NCBI GenBank assembly: GCA_964017155.1 | Contig: OZ024854.1 | Coordinates: 15,152,181 to 15,216,180 of the forward strand | Length of the DNA: 64,000 bases | From: Oasisia sp. SBJ-2009 | Taxonomy: Eukaryota > Annelida > Polychaeta > Sabellida > Siboglinidae | Reading direction: 5' to 3' | Shown here: one piece after another, positions 1 through 13,516 of the stretch | How positions within the stretch are numbered: position 1 is the first letter of the stretch | Layout: the number at the start of each line of letters is the position of its first letter | Translations under genes and position numbers: made by a program | Notes under the pieces: generated by a model | Databases searched by the model: none | What the model was told of the DNA's origin: nothing | What the model saw: only the letters and a program-made list of their open reading frames with translations

Positions 1-2027
1 GTGCGTGTGTCCAGAGATGACAGTCTAGAAGCCGGGGGGACCTCCCATTCCATTTCGGTATGGTTAGTTAACTATCTGAACCAAAACATTCAATATACAT
101 TTATCTGGACTGTCACGCACTCGATGATCATGCCAATATTCCAACTTTATCCCCCACAGCTTGGCTCATCCCACCAGTAGACCGGGCAGTGGAGGGGGGG
201 GGGGGGAGAGAGATATTGTTCAAAAACAGCCGACTAATTTCAGATTCGCGGGGGTGGGGGCATGTCAAAATGGTCTAGCGTTACGCCAGGATATCCACAG
301 GACACATCAAAACATTCCATGGGGCACATGCTAATGTGCTGGGCATCTGAGAGCGAGCTGGATGCCTTAGTGCAGTGTGCTGGGCTCATCCGTGTGTGGA
401 GACGACCCGGCGCTCACTAATCCAGCTTCCACGCTCCGTAATGGGTAGACCACGCCATTAGCTTTGGTAGGCGAGTGGCTTAGGAGAAAGTTACTCCGAA
501 GTAACACAGTGACACCAGCTAGAACTAAAGAAAAACATCCCAAATGGAGTTTGTTGACATCACGGCGGGAGTGCTACCGGCCCGGGTGAGGCGCCTAGCA
601 CCATGTGTCTCTCTTTGTGACAGTACTTGACTGTGCAATGCGGCTAGCTGTTGGTTGAAGAGAAGAGTAACTAGAGTTCCAAATAAGATGTACTGAAAAG
701 TAAGTTGCTAAATCTAACATGATCACTGATTTTTTTATTTGTCGATGATATCGTGGTACTCTCAGGAGCTTCTAAAACACGTCCAGAGAGAATGGTTTAA
801 AGGGTTTCTTTTAAAATGTTCTCTTTGACGTATACAATGTATAATTAATCCTGTTAACCTAATTATTAATTATATGCATATATTTTATTACAAATGCGTT
901 TTATTAATCAGTTATCATAACTCTGACAACATACCGAAAAAATAAGCTCACGTGGGAGTTTCTAGTTTGAGCTTCACCTATACTATATGTCAAGCTGTAA
1001 AGTTAACTGCTGTCCTAACATATCGAAATAAATCACCTCTGTCACTGAAACAAGTTAAAGATTTATAGACAAATCATTTATATTATGAATTACAACCAGG
1101 TATGTCCACAGGGACAGCTGAATGATACGTAAAGAGAGGCTAGGTGATGTATGTAACTTCAATAACCACGAACCAAATATAAAATTCACTCACGATCACA
1201 TACACTTCAACATGAATTTCTGAGCAAAACATCATTAACAGACATACCGGCTGAAATAACATGTTCTATTATAACAATAGCACCACACAACCAAACATAA
1301 CAATGCCACACTATATAGTGTATCTGATTTGCCACCAACTGTAATCACATATAGTACTGTTTGCTTCATTTTCAGCAACAAATGAAACGTAGAAGCCTAA
1401 ATACATCATACAATAATTTTATAACATTGAAAAACCAAACTTAACCTTTTAAAGGTTCACCTCCGACACTTCATATGTAAATGAATTATTATGTTACATA
1501 ACACAACATAATTTCACAATATAAACATTACATGTTTAACAAACTAAAACAAGTTTTACATTTTATGCTGCAATCTCACTTTCAAAGTGAAAAAAAACTA
1601 AATTTCAAGCAAGTTAAACACCTGTAATTACAAGGTGGCCAAAACAACAAGGGCTTCAGCAAGATGGAAACTAATCTAGTGTCCCAACAGAGGTTCAAAT
1701 GCATGTTTTATAATCATGCATTCATAAATGCAATATCTAAAGCTGCAGGTATAAATGGATCACCCATCAATTGTCCTTTTCCAACAAATAACAATACCCA
1801 CACCATGACCCAATATCTGGAATGATAGCTTGGTTAAAATATAACAGTTATGATTATGTACCACTGACTGCAGACTTGCGTTTTTTTAAGTGATATGGCC
1901 GTACTCCATTTTCATACGGATTTTAACTAAATTTATGGATACATTATTTTTAACCACATTATGTCCTTGTATGCGTCACAAAAGTACAGCACCACAATGG
2001 AATAATCGTTTACTGTTAGTGACTAAG
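1..2027. other. 3' flank of PGAP3-A, no gene seen
   Basis: I see no coding exon here. From about 1,070 to 1,850 the sequence is recognisably related to 16,180-17,030, the corresponding flank of PGAP3-B. Examples are the shared stretches around TGTCCTTTTCCAACAAA and AATATCTGGAATGATA. The homology shows that the tandem duplication extended past the stop codons and may include a long 3' untranslated region. Positions 1-1,060 have no interpretable structure apart from a poly-G run near 196-206. Confidence 0.5.
1070..1850 (-). repeat. Duplicated PGAP3 3' flank, copy A
   Basis: This block aligns by eye with 16,180-17,030 in the same order and orientation, with moderate divergence and small indels. 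It marks the downstream end of the PGAP3 duplication unit. Retained similarity in non-coding sequence suggests either 3' untranslated sequence or a fairly recent duplication. Confidence 0.6.
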
Positions 2028-2136
2028 TATATATATATATATTATTATATATATACATATATATACTGTATATACATATATATATATATATGTAGGTATA
2101 TATATATATATATATGTACACATGTATGTATGTATG

Positions 2137-2196
<60 letters not shown>

Positions 2197-2205
2197 TATA
2201 TACTG
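2028..2205. repeat. AT-dinucleotide microsatellite
   Basis: The stretch is a compound of (TA)n with short TATG and CACA interruptions. It begins about 55 bp beyond the PGAP3-A stop codon in the direction of that gene. The short open frame that crosses it is a low-complexity artefact. Confidence 0.9.
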
Positions 2206-2258
2206 TATCAGGTATTGTATAGTGGTGTCAGGGGTACAAGACTGAGGTAATCCTGGTC

Positions 2259-5200
2259 TTAGTGGTTTCTTGATTCAAATCTGGCCTTGTTCCTGGACAT
2301 TTTATAGAGAGATTTATTGAATGAATTTCCCTTCCAGATGTCATTGTCACCACTGGTTGAACTGACGCCACTTCTGTCCATGTCATCGACATCGACATCG
2401 TCATCGACACCATCATTGACATCACCTGTGTCACCACTGATTGCTGTTGCTTTGAGTTGTTGGTTTTGTTGGTTCATCATATAGTGGCAGTCGTCTATCA
2501 CAAAACTGAAATGAACACATGGGTTAATGAACACTATACAGCTGTACTACAGATATAAAGTAAACACAACTAAACCGGTATATATTATTTAACCTCAAAA
2601 TGTTCGCAATGTGCTGATCTGTTATAATTTCCAGCAACACAAAGCCTCAGTTAGCTGCCCGCAGATAAGCGGCATTACACTCAAAATATATTTAGTGCAT
2701 GCATCTATCACATGCCATATCAAAGCTTAGTGTAATTGCTGTTCACATGGAATAATTGTATATACGTTGTTACATGTCTTTATATGGAAAATCTATTGTA
2801 GTAGCAGTTCCTTTATTCAAAACATTGAATACATTATACAAAATACATACGTATATTTGTGTATATACAATGTTTAAAGGGAAAACAGGAAGTCTTTGAC
2901 TTTTATGTCACCACTGTTTGAAAACATATATCACTAACTGTGTATGGATATGCACAAATATGTTGTGGAATCAAAGTGCATTTCATTAACATGTCATGGT
3001 TTTGGGATGTAACTGGTTCAAGGGCCAGCAGCAGTTACTTATGTTTCCTACATTTGTATATCAAATGTGATCCTGGACAATATTGATGATTTCCCTGAGC
3101 TCATTATCGTAATGAAGTGGTCCCTGGACTCACTAATTTTGTGATTTGGGCAGAAATGTTTGCCTTATAAGGCTCACCTTGTAAATACAATATAACTTTG
3201 AAAGTGGACCCATTATCACTAGGACTAATTCGACTGTCTCGCTGGTTATGCTGTATTCATTTAGAAAGTAAACATGTAAATTACATTCGTTGCTTTTTCC
3301 TTTCCCTTGTTAAAATGTTTTTATTGAATTATGTATTATTTAAAGGCAAAACAAAGTTAACTGTTTCGTGGCATACACCTAAAAGAGTTAATATAAAGTA
3401 ACAATTTCCACATATACTAATTTTTTTTACGCCAACGGTTTACCAGAAAAATATTTTTTAACACCCAGCCATCCAAATACTACGCGCTACTCCATCTTAG
3501 ACGAAGAATGACGTCACGACGGTGATCGAGGCGCTCTCCACGCAGATTCACTGCATGGGGTTTGGCTGTTGTCATGAAATGGCTGCAACTCGGCAACGCG
3601 CGTAACATGCTGATGACGGTAAATATGAAGTTGTCTATTATTGTTATCGCTGAAATCATCCCATCAACTGATGATACATGACTACATGTCTACTTCAAAG
3701 CATTTCTCCTAAAAATGGACCGAGCAAAGTGAACTGTACTTGGACTGGAGGGATTCCAAACAGTACGCCCGCAAATGTGAATCAATTTCTTCAATACTAC
3801 CGGTTTCAACTATTATTGCAACCGTATGCCGAACAGTAAGGCATAATTACTAAAGTTTACCATAGATTTAACCACAGATTTAGATACACGTCTATAAGCA
3901 GCTGCTAGATGTCACGCCAACTGAACGAACTGTCGAAGACTCGAAGTTGTTGACCCTTAACAACGTCGCAGGTTAAAGGTCAGACATAGAATGCCGCGCG
4001 CTGAATGGCCAAGTCAATTTAACCCTTCACTTAATGGCGGCGTCTAGACCATCGTGGATTTCGTTCGAATGTTAGACTTTAAAGTCACATTCTGAGTAAA
4101 CCGCTGACGTTAAAAAATTGAGTATATGTGGAAATTGTTACTTTATATTAACTCTATTAGGTGTATGCCACGAAACAGTGAACTTTTTTTGCCTTTAATT
4201 AAGTGTAATAGGGTCTGTGTGTACGGCTACATTGTCATCAGCTGTTGAACACACGGTGCTGTAAAAGAAGGTGCCATACCAGAAGTTGCAGGCACTGACG
4301 CGGTGAAATGCTGGTGCCTGCATTAAGTGCAGTTTTGAAAAGCCTATATCTTAAAAACCTCAAAAGCCAATAAATGTAAAGGTTTTCTGTAGACCCATTT
4401 ACATATTTGTAAATGGCATAGTTAGCTTTATGATGATAAATCAAACCTGAAATTACATGCTGGTACTCCATGTACACTGTACACCCTTTTGAAATATTGA
4501 ATCCCCATGTTCTTCCACCCTTGGATGAATTTCTAAATTGTCTAAATTTAATAAATATCCCAATGGGCCGACTATAATTTTAGCCTGATATATGCAAAAC
4601 TGATGAAAGTGTCAGGATGCAAAAATGCATACACACAGTAAAAGACTTTTATTAACAATATCGGTCAAAATGACATAATTCATCAAAATATTTGCTCTTT
4701 AAAGTTTGATCCAATTTTAGAAATACACCCAAAACTACTATGATATTTCAATATATATATATACGATATCATTAGAGCCACTCACCTATACCAGAGAAAC
4801 GGCAACCAAACTGTCCCAGCATGCCACAGTGAGTGAGCGTCAAAGGTCCACAGGTACGGTGGGAATTCTCCGAGCTCAAGGGAGAGCAGGAGAACGACAG
4901 CTATTGAGACGGTGGCTGCCTTCCACACGTAGGGCTGCTCCCGTCTCCGACGGAAGCACCATGTCAGCCAACAGGCTGAGGTGAGTAGGCCTAGGGCAAC
5001 AATTGCTGACATTTGTGATCAATTAAAGCTCATTTTAAACCACAATACTTCAATGCATTACTTAAAGGCAAAACAAAGTTAACTGTTTCGTGGCATACAC
5101 CTAATAGAGTTAATATAAAGTAACAATTTCCACATATACTAAATTTTTTTACGGCAGCGGTTTACCAGAAAAATATTTTTTAACACCCAGCCATCCAAAT

Positions 5201-8200
5201 ACTACGCGCTACTCCATCTTAGACGAAGAATGACGTCACGACGGTGATCGAGGCGCTCTCCACGCAAATTCACTGCATGGGGTTTGGCTGTTGTCATGAA
5301 ATGGCTGCAACTCGGCAACGCACGTAACATGCTGATGACGGTAAATATAAAGTTGTCTATTATTGTTATCGCTGAAATCATCCCATCAACTGATGATACA
5401 TGACTACATGTCTACTTCAAAGCATTTCTCCTAAAAATGGACCGAGCAAAGTGAAATGTACTTGGACTGGAGGGATTCCAAACAGTACGCCCACAAATAT
5501 GAATCAATTTCTTCAATACTACCGGTTGTTTCAACTATTATTGCAACCGTATGCCGAACAGTAAGGCATAATTACTAAAGTTTATCATAGATTTAACCAC
5601 AGATTTAGATACACGTCTACAAGCAGCTGCTAGATGTCACGCCAACTGAACGAACTGTCGAAGACTCGAAGTTGTTGACCCTTAACAACGTCGCAGGTTA
5701 AGGGTCAGACATAGAATGCCGCGCCCTGAATGGCCAAGTCAATTTAACCCTTCACTTAATGGCGGCGTCTAGACCATCGTGGATTTCGTTAGAATTTTAG
5801 ACTTTAAAGTCACATTCTGAGTAAACCGCTGACGTTAAAAAATTGAGTATATGTGGAAATTGTTACTTTATATTAACTCTATTAGGTGTATGCCACGAAA
5901 CAGTTAACTTTTTTTGCCTTTAATATAACTCACGTACGGTGACACAATGTAAACAGCCATGCACCATCATTATCTCTCAACTCTAGAAGTATCCGGGGGT
6001 AAGAATTCATTGCAGGTGTAAGAACATGTTGCTTGATTGTGTTATAAGTCAACAAAGCAAATATATTCATTAAAATAGAAACAAAACTGCATATACACCC
6101 ATGTCTCGTTTATCTGCATGCTTTCATTCCCGATGTTTTTCTCAGGTCTCAGGTGGTTTCCTTCAAACAGCCCAAATTTGGGCTAACGTGGAAATATTTG
6201 GTTGGCTAAGTGAAAAGTGCGGCTTAGCAAGACACCTTATTATACATGGCATAATGTATAATAAGTGTTGCGAAACAATCGGATTATTGAAGGTCGGATG
6301 ACTATATAAATTCATGATACATTCCATAACATAACCCCACGATTTAAAATAAGAATGTTATCATTATCATGTAGCTAATTGCCATACAGCTGAATATGAA
6401 TCGATTATTATACCATATTTTATTTTAGTACACTCTAAACGATAAATGTTTTGGCCAAGCTAGGTCCAGTATTAAGATATGTGAATAAGTGAAATATTAA
6501 ATCTGACAAGGAGTGTATTAAATGTTGTTAACAAGTGGTGATGTCTATATTTCCTGACTGTCTTCACAGTCCCTACCTGTGGCAACATTAACCTTCATGT
6601 TGTAGCTGTAATCAATGCGTCCCTGGACCAGAAACCTTACATGATAGACAAAGAGAGACAGGAACACTGTAGCAACAGACCCAGCCATCAGCCTGTTCTC
6701 TGTTCCCAAAATCCTGAAAATAATAATAATAAAATACTTCTACAGCACCTGATCGAATAAAACTTCATTGATAGACATTTCTGTGTGAAAAGAAGAACAT
6801 ATGGTGCCATATTATATATGACATCACTTTCAGATAGCTGCCATATATGTGAGTGATGAATTATGCAGCCCAATTATAATGAATATTCATGCATGCACAG
6901 TAAACGACACAATGACTATGGACTTTATAGACAAAGTGAACTTGTTGGATAAACGCAAAGTCTGGCGAACTGAACCAAATATGTCTTGGCCATGCCTCAT
7001 ACTTACACGGACAGTATAAGTGGAGCCCAAACTAGAAACTCCATGCATGCATTGTTTTTTTTTCAATGACTGTGTTAACAGGATTAACTAAAATGTGTAC
7101 ATTACAAAGAGCTTAAAATTTTCAAAGAATCTGTTTAGTACGGTACATTGCAATCATCAGAATTTGTATGGATCAACATCACAAACCCAACACCTAATTT
7201 CTAGTAACTACCTTTAATTAAATACATCACCATTTGGTTAAGGAAAAACTGCCATTAGGTACCAAGCAGCCATTTCAGTTTAAAATATAATAAACTTAAA
7301 ATATATATATAGCTGCCTTTAGAATGCAAAAAAAATGTAAATTAAATATTTACAATTGCTTGGTTACATTGAAGCTGTCATGAGGGTTCAAAGTAACCGT
7401 AATTTTACAAAGCATAAGTAGGTTATAATTAAGCAGTCACTAGGGGTTAAAAGTAAAACAAGGTGCACAAGAATTACCTGAGCCAGAGAGTACAGAATGA
7501 GAAGACAACACTGGAGAAGGCACAACAGTAGTCCATCAGCTACAAGTCACACAGAGAGCATCTGGTTACTGTAGGTTACCTGCAGTTGCAATGGTCAATT
7601 GCAACATGTCAGAAAATTAAATCAAGATGACGGTGTTCCTCAATGGATGAAACGATAAACCCACAATTTGACATCATAAACCGAATTACATGTGGGACTT
7701 CCAGAAACTGGAGTCTCATCACATCAGATGAAAGCACATTCAACATACAATATTTTGAAAGTCATTATGAAATGCCACATTATGTATGTGGGTGGGGTCA
7801 AATATGTATTTTCAAACTGTTTTCACACATTGCATTGGGGAAAAAGTGGTTAACTGGACTAGGGTGTACCTCTGTAAAAGGTTTGTCTCTCGCATGGAAC
7901 ACAGCTGACCAGAACCACGTGTTGACTCCAACCTAAAGACAAACAAAAACAACAATTAAAATTTAGTCATGCTTTACAAGCTGTCCACTAATTAAATTGA
8001 TTCATCATATAAAATATATCTTTGATATTGAGCTTAGTCAAAACTCATTTCATTTTTCAAAAGTTAATAATGGAGTTTGTGTATATCCATCTCCTCCTAG
8101 GGATAAGTTCTCCTGCCTCTTTATGTTTATTCATATCCAAAGTCCTCAGGTGTTAAATATTATTCTTAAAAACAGGTACCTGATAGTTATTCAAAGTTAT

Positions 8201-11200
8201 TTACTTTGTGAATTTGGCATGATTAAATGATAACGTATTCTTGGGGGTGTGCCATCATATTGCTACAATAAATTTACATCAAAATTATTAGTGGCATTAT
8301 TATTAATGTTGTGACTGGTGAAAAAAAACAAAAAACAACAGGAATGAAAGAATTTTGAAATATAAATACAACAATTCGTGTGGGTATAAACTAGACTTGA
8401 CCACATGGTCATATAAATAATATTACTAAACATACATTACAGCTGTGCTTCTCAACATAAACTCAGCATTTAACATCATACAGATATTTAAAATATATAT
8501 ATATATATATATATATGTTTTAATTAAGACAGAAAATGGTAAGACATAAAAATGATAAATACAAGCTCATCTGAAATGTTTTTATGCCATTATAATAATA
8601 TTATTTAAATGATTTACCAGAGCATACATGTGCCACACGTGGTACATGGGAGACTGGGGTGAAACAGACCGCCGAATCTTACGTATCATGTAGATGTGAG
8701 GCAGACCATTGAGGATGGAGAAGAGGACCGAGGCTGGCTCTTGTATGCCGAAGAAACGGACGAATGGCCACTGGAATCACAAGACATTAACAAGATGACA
8801 GAAGCTGGCTTTAATTGTATGCTGTTGATTGGCAACTGGAATCACAAGATATTAACAAGATGACAGAGGCTGGCTTTAATTGTATGCTGTTGATTGGCAA
8901 CTGGAATCACAAGATATTAACAAGATGACAGAGGCTGGCTTTTGTATCATGCAGAAACAGATAAATGACCATTTGCATCACTACAAATCATGACATGTTG
9001 GTTCATGAATGCACAGAGATGGACAACCACAATATAATCACAAGAAGACACCAACGTTAGTCATGCAGTAAAAAATTACAGGTTGTGGTTACTAACATTA
9101 CAATAATGCACATTTAATATCTGCTCTCACCAGTTATGGCATGTGGATAAATAAAAAATAAAAACATGAGTGTGTTTGAGCCTTCTCTGGATAGCTATAT
9201 TTACTGTTTGCTGTTTCTCCAGCTTGACCTGAGCAACTGGGAGGAGATTAACATGCATATTGATATTTGGGTGCACTGACCTTGCCATGAAACTGTGGGA
9301 CTGGGCTGTTGTCCTGACGCAATTCCTCAACTGTGTGCCACATGCAGTGGTAGTCACAGTCATCCTTGCAACTCCACAGGAGCCACTGCATGTACCACGG
9401 CTGAGTGGACTGAAACTCTGGCTCATCTACAATAACAGACAGAAGATTTACTATGGCTGAATGGACTGAAACTCTGCCTCATCTACAATAACAGACAGAG
9501 GATGTACTACGGCTGAATGCACTGAAACCCTGTCTCATCTACAGTAACATATATCTAGTGGGTCTGTCACGGCTGAATGCACTGAAACCCTGTCTCATCG
9601 ACAGTAACATATATCTAGTGGGTCTGTCACGGCTTAATGGACTGAAACCCTGTCTCATCTAAAATAACAGACAGATGATGTACTATGGCTGAATGGACTG
9701 AAACTCTGTCTCGATCATCTACAATAACAGACAGAGGATGTACTACGGCTGAATGCACTGAAACCCTGTCTCATCTACAGTAACATATATCTAGTGGGTC
9801 TATCACGGCTTAATGGACTGAAACCCTGTCTCATCTAAAATAACAGACAGAGGATGTACTATGGCTGAATGGACTGAAACTCTGCCTCATCTACAATAAC
9901 AGACAGAGGGTGTACTACGGCTGAATGCACTGAAACCCTGTCTCATCTACAGTAACATATATCTAGTGGGTCTATCACGGCTTAATGGACTGAAACCCTG
10001 TCTCATCTCAAATAACAGACAGAGGATGTACTATGGCTGAATGGACTGCAACTCTGTCTCGATCATCTATAATAACAGACAGAGGATGTACTACAGCTGA
10101 ATGGACTGAAACCCTGTCTCATCTACAATAACAGATAGAGGATGTACTATGGCTGAATGGACTGAAACCCTGTTTCATCAATAATTACGGATATAATATC
10201 TACCATGGTTGAGTTGTCTGAAGCCCTTACTAATTTTGGTCTCATCTGCAACCAAAGTCAAACTGTGATAGAGCATCTATCAGGGCTGAATGGACTGAAA
10301 ATGTCTTATCTACAACTACCGGTGGTACATTCAGAGCATGTATCAAGGCTGAGTAGACTGAAACTCTGGTCTCATCTCTGATCTACAACCAGAATCAGAG
10401 CATACACCATGGCTGAGTGTACTCAAACTTGCTAAATTTCGTGCTAACCACAGTCCTCATATACCTACATCACACACATACTTAATATAATTACAAATCA
10501 ATATTATTTATCACCATCTCAGAATGATATGCTTCCCTTTGAAGCTCTGCAATACGTATGAGCCCAAACACCATGGCACCAAATTATTATGAATTTCCTT
10601 GTGAAATGATACAGGTAGTTCATCTTTCATGAGCTAGATGCGTAACTGATAAATATGTTACCCAGATATATTTTTTCTTTTTTGTGACAAATGTCTAATT
10701 TCAATTTAATATCTGGCTATGTGTGGTTGAATACCACAACCAAAAAGAAAAATCAGTCAACAGAATAAAAAACAAGCATTAGTGAAAACTGTGAGGATTT
10801 TATCTCTGTAAACCATACTTTTATCATTTGTTTACATTAAAATTGTTGGATCTATGACAGAAATGTAACTATTGGTCTAAACCTGAAATCAAAATGCATT
10901 CAACATTTATGTTTCTCCAGAAGTGGTTCAATTGCTATTTTAATTTCATCTAGCATTTTGAAGAATTAAATAAATAAATAATAAGGCACATTAAATACAA
11001 TGCCATGTAGAAACTGCTGTTAAGTGGTGTCCACTTGGTGGTCAAAACTGGTCATCTAATGGTCACTCACCTCTACATGCCTGTTTGTTGCAGTCCCACA
11101 TACATCTGTGAAACAACCACGACTTGTCTCCAGCTGATGCTGTTGTCATGACGACACAGGTTGCCATGGACACCAAGCCACAGAGAAAGCCCTGCCCATT

Positions 11201-11206
11201 CACCAT
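2259..11206 (-). CDS. PGAP3: PGAP3-A: post-GPI attachment to proteins factor 3 (Per1-like)
   Basis: PGAP3 removes an unsaturated acyl chain from the GPI anchor during Golgi fatty-acid remodelling; it is a seven-pass CREST-superfamily hydrolase. Eight coding exons on the minus strand join in frame to 379 codons: 11206-11071, 9417-9281, 8770-8618, 7932-7870, 7539-7478, 6713-6577, 4990-4786 and 2505-2259. All introns are GT-AG. Exon 1 encodes a hydrophobic signal sequence and the start of the Cys-rich luminal domain. Exon 2 carries the CxDDCDYxCMW and PQFHGKWP motifs. Putative catalytic residues are present: VFHARD in exon 4 (about residues 153-158), MDY in exon 5 (165-167) and DAHSLWH in exon 7 (280-286). 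The C-terminal tail is longer than in vertebrate PGAP3 and Asp-rich. Exon 7 has an alternative acceptor 15 nt upstream, but the chosen one aligns exactly with the paralogue. The copy looks intact. Confidence 0.9.
3344..4194. mobile_element. TTAA-flanked TIR element, copy 1 (Kolobok-like, non-autonomous)
   Basis: An 851-bp element is flanked by TTAA at 3340-3343 and 4195-4198. Its ends are inverted repeats of roughly 80-110 bp beginning AGGCAAAA and ending TTTTGCCT. No protein is encoded. TTAA target duplication with an AGG terminus fits the Kolobok superfamily better than piggyBac, whose ends usually begin CCC. It lies in intron 7 of PGAP3-A. A near-identical copy sits at 5066-5919. Confidence 0.85.
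5066..5919. mobile_element. TTAA-flanked TIR element, copy 2
   Basis: An 854-bp element is nearly identical to 3344-4194 and in the same orientation, differing by scattered substitutions and a 3-bp indel near the GGTTGTTTCAAC position. TTAA flanks are at 5062-5065 and 5920-5923. It lies in intron 6 of PGAP3-A, so the two copies bracket exon 7. The matching introns of PGAP3-B lack both, which places the insertions after the gene duplication. Confidence 0.85.
6130..6196 (-). repeat. SINE tail fragment
   Basis: About 45 bp around 6147-6193 (GGTGGTTTCCTTCAAACAGC) matches 60,405-60,445, the tail of a tRNA-headed SINE, with few mismatches. The rest of the SINE is not visible here, so this is a fragment in PGAP3-A intron 6. 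Confidence 0.55.
8493..8516. repeat. (TA)12 microsatellite
   Basis: A short uninterrupted TA run in intron 3 of PGAP3-A. Confidence 0.9.
8771..8985 (-). repeat. 65-bp array of exon-3 5' end copies, PGAP3-A
   Basis: Two 65-bp periods (CTGGAATCAC at 8771, 8836 and 8901) are followed by a more divergent copy at about 8,925-8,985. Read on the minus strand, each unit holds an intron end with acceptor (CTTGTGATTCCAG) and then a degraded copy of the first 40-50 bases of exon 3, recognisable by GCATACAA and GCCAGCCTC. The copy near 8,950 keeps almost the full spacing of the exon. The array abuts the true exon-3 acceptor. Confidence 0.8.
9418..10436 (-). repeat. 56-60-bp array of exon-2 acceptor and exon start, PGAP3-A
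   Basis: About 17 units of 56-60 bp, degenerating towards 10,436, start exactly at the exon-2 acceptor. Each unit on the minus strand contains TGTTATTGTAGATGAG, an AG, and a copy of the first about 26 bases of exon 2 (the stretch coding FQSTQPWY). Units alternate in a higher-order pattern with GGCTGAATGG, GGCTGAATGC and GGCTTAATGG variants. PGAP3-B has a single copy at the equivalent place. Confidence 0.85.
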
Positions 11207-13516
11207 GGCTGCACTTCTGCAATATAAAAAATATTTTTTTATTAAAAACAATATTTTATAATTGAAATATCATTTTTATTCTGGAATGAACTACAGATAT
11301 ATGTGAAAAAACAAAATATGTTCAGAACATGATAATGAAAAGTAAGCAAAAACCATGTAGGGTACATCTATTTGGCAAAAATATTGTAATTGCTATCTGT
11401 TCTGCAGTAAACCATCTATTTGTAACTAAGCCAGGCAAAGGCTTCTCTTTGGTTTGGGCTTTTTTTTTAGCCAACAAGTAATTATTGTGATAGGGTCTAG
11501 TTCCTGTTTGTGTTGGGTTCTAAAGCTAGCCAGTGAAAACAACAGGTGTCTAGTCAGAACTTATCTTATTAATAATAAGCCCGTCCCTCAATAGTTGGTC
11601 CCCCATTAAATGACAGAAAACCTTTAAAGCAATGCTGGAGAATAAATGTTTCATGTCACTGTATTTTATTCACCAACCACAAAACAGAGCCACAGTGGAT
11701 ACACAATTGTGACATATCACTTCAGTTTGAAATGCAGCATGGCTACAAAAATAACCATTAGGGTGAATGCAAGTTTGAATTTTTCTTAGAAAATATACAA
11801 CATTGATTAACATAAAAAATAAATTTGGGCATTTCCACTGTGATTCGCATTATACCCTGGCAACAATATTTTGGCATAGATTTTACAATAATGTATTTTT
11901 AATTCAATCAATTGGCATAAATAATTTGTTAATCATAATTCTAATTTATATAAATCATCAAATAAAAAAATTGTTGATGACTTTAATGACAAATAATTAT
12001 AATGTGATTTGCATTACAGAAAAAAGAAAACACAAAAACATACTTTGATACATGTATGTTAAATTTCTTATCAAAGTATATGACAGTAACCAATGTGAAT
12101 GTCAATGAATGTCCGTGGCATGGGCTTGGCTTTGATGGCTTGAGCCTTGACTGCCAGTAGCAGTTGGTATTTTCTTTTACGCCAATTACGGGTCCTTTCT
12201 TTTATCAATGACAATGTCAATGTGTACTTTCCATATGTTTGAAGTTTGTATTTGGTTTGAGAGTACTATTAGTATTACTAGATCTAGCCTTTAGTTTAGG
12301 CCTAGGGCAGGCCAATATCATGACATGAATATTCCGTACTTTGTTTTCAAGCCAACAAAAGTTGCAATTAAATACCAGTTATAAAACGACAACTAGAAAA
12401 CAAACTACATCCACTCAATCTCAGTCGTAATAACTGAATCACCTGGAAGTACCACTACATTCTACATGTTCTATTCAACGAGAAGAAGTTGTGAAACTTC
12501 TTATATCTGAGTATCAAGACAAGAGTGTGATTATGATGGCTATAAACAAATCTATAATATATCAGACTATGAAAAATATGATCACAGTCACAGACATCAC
12601 ACAGTCTGGCAGACGCCAAAAACCTAACAAGTAACAGGCAGTTAAATAGCCATATATACAATTAATAATATGTTCTGTATCACATGCGGTATTTATCGAG
12701 ATTCTGTGATTCCCTGCAGTTGTTTAATGTCTACAATACTACGCTAAAAAACAACACGAAGTATGTTTTCTGATTTATCAATGTCATACCTGCCAACAGT
12801 CGCCTATTCAGATGTCGCCGCGTAGCGGACAAGAGGGTACCACCGAGATGTCGCTGACGGGGCCGCTGCCGCGCGCACAGTCTTCCGGGCGTTAACCACT
12901 TTCCGGGTGATGTTTGCAGCGCATGTAAATGTAAAATCATCAATATAAATGCACAGAGCTGTTCTTGAACTTTCCTGTGGAAGAGGTGCTTAAAAGTTCA
13001 TATGCTAAATACAAATATTACGCTTGTTTCCATATCACATACCATCACTCTGGCGCTCTCTGAAGTCACGTGATCGGCGTTTGCTATCAAAATATAAGTG
13101 TTTGCGTCGTGTTAACTTGTTGTCAATATGTTGACACAAATCAAATACCTTAGGCTTAGGGCTTAGGCTTAGCCAATACATGTAAGTCACAATACATGTA
13201 AATGTATAATATTTTAAATACATATATTCTAAGTGTATATATACACTGGTTATATGTATGTATGTATGTATATATTCAATTGTATATATTTCAAAGGCAT
13301 ATCTGGGGGAGATCTAGAGAGAGAATGAACCCCCAATACAGATGGGGCTGCCCGGGGATGGGATTAGCCTGAATATTTAGGAAAGCGGTACATTTTGGGA
13401 TGTCTGTTTCTGCTGGATCATGGCTGCCACCCCAACAGTAAATATTTTCACAACTCTCTCCAACATGTCTCTTTGAATTCTCCTTATTTCTTTCCATCCC
13501 TGAGTGTAGAAAAAAC
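11207..13516. other. 5' flank of PGAP3-A, no gene seen
   Basis: No convincing coding exon is visible. A more GC- and CpG-rich patch at about 12,800-12,920 could hold the PGAP3-A promoter or a non-coding first exon, but I see no decisive element. A GTAT/ATGT microsatellite lies at about 13,254-13,272. Confidence 0.35.

Noticed and set aside
1890..2222. 110-codon open frame rich in Tyr and Ile
   Set aside because: It is the translation of a TA microsatellite.
4991..5005. Upstream acceptor for PGAP3-A exon 7 adding five residues
   Set aside because: The acceptor at 4,990 gives an exact alignment and exon length match to PGAP3-B. The upstream AG may be used as a minor alternative only.
9418..10436. 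CRISPR-like appearance of regularly spaced repeats
   Set aside because: There are no unique spacers. The units are contiguous degenerate copies of an exon boundary in an animal intron.
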